Source of the DNA: Gremmenia infestans
Lineage: Eukaryota > Ascomycota > Leotiomycetes > Helotiales > Hamatocanthoscyphaceae
Assembly (NCBI GenBank): GCA_032629725.1
Contig: JAFEVB010000008.1
Location: 1,798,001 to 1,862,000, forward strand
DNA: 64,000 nt
Reading direction: 5' to 3'
The notes under the pieces were generated by a model. The model made no database searches, was not told where the DNA came from, and was given only the letters and a program-made list of their open reading frames with translations. Positions 57,063 through 64,000 of this stretch are shown one piece after another. The first letter of the stretch is position 1. Every line of letters starts with the position of its first letter. Made by a program: the position numbers and the translations under genes.

Positions 57063-57274
57063 GTGTGCCGCTCTTTTTCTGTCTAGAGCAATCAGAAGTT
57101 TGAATTCGTTTGTAGTTTTAGTAAATAGAGCTAAGTGATTGTGAAAAAGGAAGTTCCTTGTTTTAAGGATGATGTCTTTATGGATGCACTGAACAAGAAT
57201 TAAACCGATGGGATAATGTGTAATGTGCAGATACTAGCATGGCGGGCATTTCCAGCAACAGGCCAATTAGAACA

Positions 57275-60200
57275 CTAAGCATCTTCAGCCCAGAGCCCGT
57301 AATCAACACATCCATTCGCGCCATCCACATGAAGCACCCCACCGTTCTTCTTAGTAGTAGTATCAACATCACAGCCATCGACCAGTTGACTAAAGATATC
57401 TGTGCAATCCGATCCCGAAGGCATATCAAACTTCTTTACCTCCTTGCACCCCGTCTGATCATACGAGAACGCCACGTTTAACCAGAGCTCTACACTTGCC
57501 TGCTGTTGCGATGTCACATCCTTTGGCCACCACCCCAATTCAGAGCCCTCATTCGTTGAGTGTACGAATCCGCCGTTGCTATCAAACCAGAATCTATCAC
57601 CTGCGAACCCGGTGATGTTGTTTGACGTCTGGGTTGGATCTGAGGTGTATGTGGGTCTATTGCTACCGCATAAGTGGTTTAAGGCGAATATTCTGTAAGG
57701 TGAGTTAGTGTTGTGTTATGTGGGAGATGAGACATTGAGGGGGGAGGGAGGTTGGATCTTACGCTATAGTACGGTCGAAAGATACGCGTCCCCTGCCATT
57801 CCAATCAGTACCCCCTAAGCCATTACATATGAGCGGGTCAGCTGTCGCTGTCGCTGTTGATGTTGCTTTCGCTGTTGATGTTGCTTTCTCTATCGATGTC
57901 TCTGTCGATTTCGGAGAAGTAGAGGTAGTTGTTGGATTGATGATCGAGGAGGAGCTGCTAGTATGTGAGGTGGTATTCGGACGAGATGAGCCTGTGGAAG
58001 ATGCGGTTGTTGTACCATATGAAACTGTTGGAACACCTGAATTCTCGCCGCTGGGACATGCGGCATCATCGTCGGCTGCTGCTCTCTTTCTGTTTTTTGC
58101 GTTCCACTGAATTGGATTAGACTGTTTTTGGTTCCAGATAGATGGAGGGCCATTTGACCGTGACCACATTATAGAAGTAATAAAGGCTTTTACTTTCGAA
58201 GCAGCGCCTTGCCCTTGGAGATCCGGATTTATCGACATATAATAAGCAATAAGACCAGCAACAGTTGGCGCCGAGTAAGATGTGCCGTGTTTTCGCACCA
58301 TTGAGTTACTTTTCCCGCTAGCGCATGAAATACCTAAGTCTTCTGATACTGAACCCGGAGCGCTGATAGTAAGAAGAGGGCCACCCTGCGAATAGCTTGT
58401 CTCTTGTCCCAATATATCAACTGCGCCGACCACAATTAGATTTGCGAAGTCGTCTAGTTTTGAAAAGGATGCAGGGTAATCATCGATATTACCATACTTT
58501 GCCTACTTACGATGATTATTTAGCATACTTCACCAGCTGCAGATTTAGATCTAGGAGGGAGGATATCTTACCTTTTGATTGCCAGCTGGTACAACTACTA
58601 CTATATTATTATCCACCAGGATATTCTTCAGGACTGTCTCGTATGCCTTTGCAAGCTCTGCATCCTCAAAAAATCCATTAACTGACAAATTTAATACTGC
58701 CTTCCCCTGCAAATTTCTCTTCTTAACATCCGCCACAACAAGTGAGAGATTCTCAATGATTGAAGAATCTGTTACTTTTCCTGAAGCAGCACGATCAAAT
58801 CCATGTTGTAGTACCACAATCTGAGCGTATTTTGCGATTCCAACAGACCATCCAGATATTTTTGATATTACACAAGAGCCGTGGCCATTGATATCAGCCT
58901 TGGTTCGCGGTCGTGATGTTAACTTCTGCCAAATAGGTTTATCGGGCCATAGCCACCTGTAGGAGGCGCCTGAAGACCCGCGAACGATTTCGGAATTTTT
59001 TAAATTCAGTCCAGAATCTATGACATATACTGTAATGTCTTTGCCAGTAGTCTTAGTATACCGCTCGTCATATACATAGTCTGATGTGTTCAAATTAGAT
59101 ACATAAGGGTCTTTTGGCTGTGATACAAATCTTAGCTCAGGTTGCGCTGGCGACTGGAAGATATCTCGTTTCCTAAGTTCGGTGTTGTTTTGAGGGTTGC
59201 AATCTGGAGTTGATATTTCAATATTTGAAGGATCAGGATCAAAACTCGTATCAAGTGCGACACTTTTGATCTAAGAGAAACATAAGCTAAATAGAAGATA
59301 AAGCAAGTGTAGATTGGAATGTGTAATCTTACCGCTGAATTCATATCGGTAAGATTATTGGCTGTTTTTGAATTCATTAATCCTATGAATACACTACTTG
59401 TGTCATTTAAGGCTATTTCGTCGCTATTATCTGTCCCGAGTGCTTTTAGTGTATCTGCGATGCTATCAAGCTGCTTTCTGCTTGCGCCATCGATAGGATA
59501 CACCAAGTATGCTTCTGTAGCCGTGCTGTTGGCAGTGCTTGTCGTCGAAGATGCGCTAACTGAAGCGGAACAGCCGGTGACAGTGGAGCATGATAGTGTG
59601 ATAGTGGAGGTGGTTACAGTTGCTGCACCTGTCGGCGTGAAGACAGACAATGAGGTATCGCAGGCACTTTTCGTCTGTGCCGAGCAAGAGCTGGTCGAGT
59701 GAGATATCCGAGTGATAGAATGCGTGCTTGCTGTTGCAGGGTGATCCGGTTTACTGGTGGAATTCGTGCTTACTGAGTCTGTTGACATGGAATTCGTGCT
59801 TGTTGGGTCCTTAGACCTGGTGATAGATTTCCCGCTTGTAGTTAGACGATCAGTGCTACTGGTGGAATGGGAATGCGTGCTTATTGACTCTGTTGGTATG
59901 GAATAAGTGCTCGTTGGATTAGTTGGGTCATCAGTCCCGGTGGTAAGATCCGTTTTTGTTGGATCAGTCGGATCATCGGGGGCAGGTTGGGGACCTCCCG
60001 CAGGAGGCGCACCAGTAACCCCGCCTTCAGTTGGGGGGTTCCATCCACAGCAAAGACCCCAACTATCACTGCTACCACTTTCCGAAGCGCAAAATAGTGG
60101 GACGATGCAACCCCTGCCAGTGTCGCAGAGCGGGCCTGTACACATCCAGGCAGCAGTAGGCTTGATGCTACCGGAGCTGGTATGAGTAGAAATGTACGTA

Positions 60201-60934
60201 ACAGGGGACGTTGTGCCGGACTTTGACACCTCAACTACAATGATAGGAATCACAGCTGTTGTTGAGTTCTGGGCGGTCTTAATCACACTTGTGCTGCCTG
60301 CGCGCGATACCGTGCTTATACTTGCTCTGCTTGTGATTGAGCTTGTAAAAGATGAGCTAGAGAACCTGGACGAGATCCTCCCGGTCGACGAACTCAAATT
60401 GGATGGTGGTGTAGCATTAGAAAATATCGATGAGCCAAGGGTAGACGAAGCTGTTTGGGACGGCCATGTACCACTGGCAGTCTGATTTGAGGAATGTGTG
60501 GCGGATAGAGCGTGTATGGATGGTCTTGAGCTTGTTCTTGTCTTTGAACCCGTCCCTGTCTTGAAGATTTCCATAGAACTGTTCGTGCTTGATGCTCCAC
60601 GGGTCGAAGTGTTCCAAGTAGAAGTAGAGGAGACTGGGAAGAATACCGTCGAGTGATCCAAAACAACGCCAGAGCTTTCCAATGAGATTACATCGGTACC
60701 AATCGTGTATGCCCGTCCTTTCGAGATGGTCACGGGTTTTGATAGCGGTTGCGAAATCACAAAGCCCGTGGCATTAGAAGAAACCAACGTGACAGTTGCA
60801 TTGTTGATAGTCAAAGTGATGTTACTATGACTGGAAGAATTAAATTCTCCCACATCGTGCATTCGAGGAACTAGAAGCCGGCCGTGACAGGTAAAGAAAA
60901 GGCCGAAAAAGGCAAGAGTGGTAATAAGCTTCAT
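57275..60934 (-). CDS. Large secreted subtilisin-like serine protease (S8) with Cys-rich module and mucin-like stalk
   Basis: Four exons: 60934-59333, 59270-58572, 58502-57763 and 57692-57275, 1,152 aa, well above simple secreted subtilases. The ATG at 60934 gives signal peptide MKLITTLAFFGLFFTCHG. A long Ser/Thr-rich region follows, with a six-cysteine module at ~264-298 (MCTGPLCDTGRGC...LCCGW). A propeptide-like segment (YLVYPIDGASRKQLDSIADT) leads into the S8 domain: Asp619 in VIDSGLN, His664 in NGHGSCV, Asn765 in PAGNQ, Ser842 in HGTSYSAPTVAG. A KR site (LRKRDIF) precedes it. The C terminus is a Ser/Thr linker plus a Cys-containing domain (GSDCTDIFSQLVDGCDVD...NGCVDYGL) seen in other secreted fungal enzymes. 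The exon 3 acceptor could be 6 nt further in. Probably extracellular or wall-bound. Confidence 0.88.
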
Positions 60935-62033
60935 GGTCAAACAAAATGAATATAAGAGCTTCACAGCCAATATAAAGAGGGAGGTAAAAGTATCGGAATT
61001 ACTAGAAGAGTCTGAAGAGCTGAGCTATTAAGAAATCCAAAGAAAGCAAAGCATAGAGAAATAAACTTAAAATCCAAAAAGAGGAAATCATAGAACAACA
61101 CATAGAGATATTGGTGCGAGAAATTTCTACTTGCTATTAATATCCCAAAATTGACCTAAGAGTATGAAGCCCATTGTGATGAATAATGCCTGATCCTTCG
61201 AGACGGATTAGATACCATTTGCATACGTACAAGAGTCGGTCCTTAGGCGGGATGTCCCACCTTCAGGAGCTCTTTAGAGATTCACTTATCTCACCTCCAA
61301 TACAAGATATAGAAAGTGTGGGAACCGGATTATTTAGGGAATTCCGACCCTCATAATTCCTAGTTAGGGAAACAGGCTCGATATAAAATTAGTCGCTTCC
61401 TTCCTAACTCCTTTCGGTCACCAATCGGCGTAAGCGCAAGCGGTCGTCCCACTCTATCATACGGATTATCTCCACAAGCCCCTCACCACAAGGACCCACA
61501 TCCCTGCCATCCAATAGCACAGCTCTTCTGGAAGCCATTCAAATTGTTCGATTGGCGGTAGGAATTTTTGTAGGCCTTACGAAGGATTGGATTTATATTT
61601 GCCAAGGTGGGAGTGAGTATGCAGGAATTGGCACAGATGTGGTGAAAATGGGGTGAGGTCACGTGTAGTACCCCTTTCTTTGCCGAGATCGGCTGTGGGA
61701 TCTTTTCATAATTCTAGCAGCGACTTCGCCGAGCCATACTAGGATGCGATATTAAAGCTGTCGGGGTGTAGAGAAAGGGAATAGAAGCAATCACTAGCCA
61801 CTTATAATATTTCTCAGTTGATATATTTCAAATGTTCAGATACAAAAGCTAATTATGACGAAAGATTTTCGTCTTTGCATTGACATGCCCCTTTCCCGTT
61901 TCATTCTCGCCTTAGGTAATTGAGGATCCAAGTCTGTAAAAGCCCACATTCTCTACACGGGAGTTCATCGAGGGTATTTCATCTCGAAGCGGCAGAGGAA
62001 GACGGGTAAAAGTATCAAGGTAGGTCGAATAGA
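60935..62033. other. Intergenic region
   Basis: About 1.1 kb between the subtilase start and the 3' end of the sugar transporter gene. AT-rich, nothing supportable. Confidence 0.5.
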
Positions 62034-64000
62034 TCAAACTTCCTTGATGTTGACCACGTCGCCATAGGCATCGAGACCACGTCGTTTCTTCTGTATAGAT
62101 TTCTTGACTGGACTTCTCGAGTTGAATATTTCGTCCAACTCCTCGAGCTGAATGAAGCCAGTTTTTTAGTATTCATTTTTCATAGAAAGAAAGGGGGATA
62201 AGAGAGGTTCTTACTGTTCGGTTCTTGGTTTCTGGGATGAAGAAATAGACTACGGTGGCTTGGATACCGCACCAGATGGTAAAGATAATGTAAGTATGCC
62301 ATCCGATCTTCTGAAGTGACACAGGCCATGCGAATTGGTTCAACATTCCAGCTGTCTTCGAATTAGAGGAGAGTCTGTGCCGGTGGGGATTGTGACTTAC
62401 CGGCAGCAACTGCGAAACCAGAGAATCCCATACCCTTTGCCCTCATCTCGAAGGACAAGACTTCGACGGGATACAAAGCTTGAAGTGGGGTGAAACCAAC
62501 AGAATAGACTGCTCCAAAGATGAATATGAAAGCAAGGGAGGCGGCTCCAGCTGTCTTGTTCGTGCCGTATACCTTGATAGTTGGATCGGCGCTTGGATCC
62601 AGGGGGGGGATTGATTTTGTGTAAATTGCTGTCGAAATTGTGACCGCAAGCCAAACAACACAGCAACCAATGTTTGAAAAGAGGAGTAAAGGCCGGCGAC
62701 CAACACGGTCGACCAAGTTTGCACCCAGTAAAGCAAAAAGGAATTGTTGGCAGGCGTTGATCAGGGTGATGTTTGCTTGGCCGACGTTGCTATGAATACC
62801 TACAGTGTCTAAGACTTTGCCGAGGAAATACGATAGTACGGCTATCGTCATTAGTACAGTTCGGGTTACAACTCATCGGGGTTGACATACCATTGCCTGC
62901 CCATTGACCAAAAATTGTGATGCAGACGTTGCAGAAAAGGCGATAGCAAGTTGACCTGTTTTTGAATAGCGCTCGATAATCCCACCATCGTTTATCGGCA
63001 CCATCCATCTCGAGGAGTTCCTCGTATTCATTCAGTTGAAGAGTGACCCACTCGCTCTCTGGGTTGCCCTCGCCGTGAAATTTGGTGAGCATAGCCTTAG
63101 CTTGGGCTTTCTTGTTGTTGACATACAGCCACCTCGGAGACTCGGGTAGGAAATAAGCCAAGAGGAAGATAAAACTTGAGAACATGAGTTGGATCCAGAT
63201 CACCAGACGCCAAGATAAGTTTCCACCTGCATTGAGGCCTCCGCGCGCGACTCCAGAAGCGATAATAGCTCCAGTAAACCTGATATTATATAAATACTAG
63301 TATTCGCAGATGTATCGAGCATTGCTTACCAAAAGCAGTTGAAGACGGCCGTCACAAGACCACGGTAGGCCGGATGTGAAACCTCAACAACATACATGGG
63401 GCCAGCTGCGGAAGCAATGTTGACCCCAAAACCTAATAGAAAGCGACCTCCCATAAACTGTTTCGTCCCATTGGCTTGAGTCGCTACTCCCTGGATGATT
63501 GTTCCGAGAATAACCAAGAAACACCCGAGCCACATTCCAAATCTCCGTCCATAGGCATCGGCGGCAGGTCCAACGAATGGCAAAGAGACAACACCGCCAA
63601 TTTGGTACATGGCAGTAACAAGCCCAGCCCAGATACCCGCATTTTCGCCATGATAGTATTCCAGGAACCAATGGTTTTCCAACAGGTTATTGATTAGGGA
63701 CCCATCGTATCCATTCATCGTCGCGCAGAAAAAGCCGATGAAGCAGGCCGTGTAGAGTTGCATTGTTGCAAAGGTAAATGGCTTTGGAGGCTCCTTGAGC
63801 ATCGCCTCGTTAAACGCTTCATTTCCGTTGATAATTTTGATCTCGACTTCGTCATGTTTCTCGGGATATTTCTAAGTCATGTTAGCCTGATGAAAGACAA
63901 ATATCAAGTCGAGAGGAAGGAGATATTCCTACCTCATCATGCCCTGCCGGCGGCCAGTCATTGACTACTTCCTGAGGCTCGTGGTGACGGTGCGTTGAAC
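62034..64000 (-). CDS. MFS sugar transporter (hexose/lactose-permease type), 5' end outside window
   Basis: Proton-coupled sugar uptake permease of the plasma membrane; substrate unknown. Visible exons: beyond 64000 to 63933, 63871-63330, 63279-62891, 62841-62401, 62351-62215, 62147-62034, each joint in frame. Sugar-porter signatures: YGRRFGMWLGC after helix 2, GRFLLGFGVNIASAAGPMYV...SHPAYRG, PESPRWL, DRVGRRPLL, and PETKNRTLEELDEIF after the last helix. The soluble N-terminal part ends VVNDWPPAGHDEKYPEKHDE, and the tail has a basic KKSIQKKRRG patch. The start codon is off the right edge, so it is partial here. Confidence 0.92.

Larger units (their letters stand above)
55050..57274. other. Gene-free interval with decayed repeat DNA
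   Basis: 2.2 kb, AT-rich, with a degenerate repeat pair (55951 and 57031) and a GGATCGGGA-type hexamer tract near 56,705-56,750. No coding sequence supported. A short - strand ORF at 56612-56800 merely reflects that tract. Confidence 0.55.

Noticed and set aside
1..64000. CRISPR arrays, tRNA or rRNA genes, secondary-metabolite (PKS/NRPS) genes
   Set aside because: None of their hallmarks was found; the genome is fungal, and no stretch had a convincing tRNA A/B box pair.

Overview
This window is genomic DNA of a filamentous ascomycete (Pezizomycotina). The genes carry short spliceosomal introns with GT..AG ends (mostly 42-80 nt), the intergenic gaps are 0.3-4 kb, and the gene set is fungal (Kch-type potassium transporter, Urn1, Rei1, Hul4, Med7). 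A Helotiales/Leotiomycetes-like host is only a guess from overall style.

Layout, left to right. 1-2122: gene-free, with simple repeats and a 15-bp minisatellite. 2123-4467 (-): five-exon DHA1-type drug/H+ antiporter. 8407-10563 (+): KCH potassium transporter. 12335-14023 (-) and 14290-15207 (+): divergent URN1 splicing factor and proteasome alpha3. 15539-25640 (-): a block of large unrecognised membrane and coiled-coil genes. The first two are one continuous reading frame interrupted by a single TAG, and two of them share an N-terminal motif. 26084-27204 (-): PAP2 lipid phosphatase, divergent from MED7 (27517-28298, +).

28562-36106 (+): a complete Ty1/copia retrotransposon with 196-bp LTRs differing at one base, a 5-bp target duplication and one uninterrupted ORF from 28896 to 35879. 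Its polyprotein is about 2,327 aa, well over the usual copia size. Between integrase and reverse transcriptase it carries six consecutive Zn(II)2Cys6 fungal DNA-binding motifs and a cysteine-peptidase-like domain resembling OTU proteins. This is the strongest candidate for something undescribed. The element sits in the 3' end of a small cysteine-containing host ORF.

38381-40056 (+): single-pass Ser/Thr-rich membrane protein. 40057-42472: gene-free, with inverted-repeat elements. 42473-43180 (+): secreted, probably GPI-anchored Cys-rich protein. 45734-49756 (-) and 50337-52081 (+): divergent HUL4-like HECT ligase and REI1 60S biogenesis factor. 53058-55049 (+): zinc-finger-like protein with a Gln/Asn-rich region. 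57275-60934 (-): large secreted subtilase with a mucin-like stalk. 62034-64000 (-): sugar transporter whose 5' end lies beyond the window.

Most genes are ordinary housekeeping or transport functions with no evident pathway clustering. The coordinated-looking unit is the minus-strand membrane/coiled-coil block. Exon boundaries were derived by hand from splice consensus and reading-frame continuity; no transcript or database search was available.
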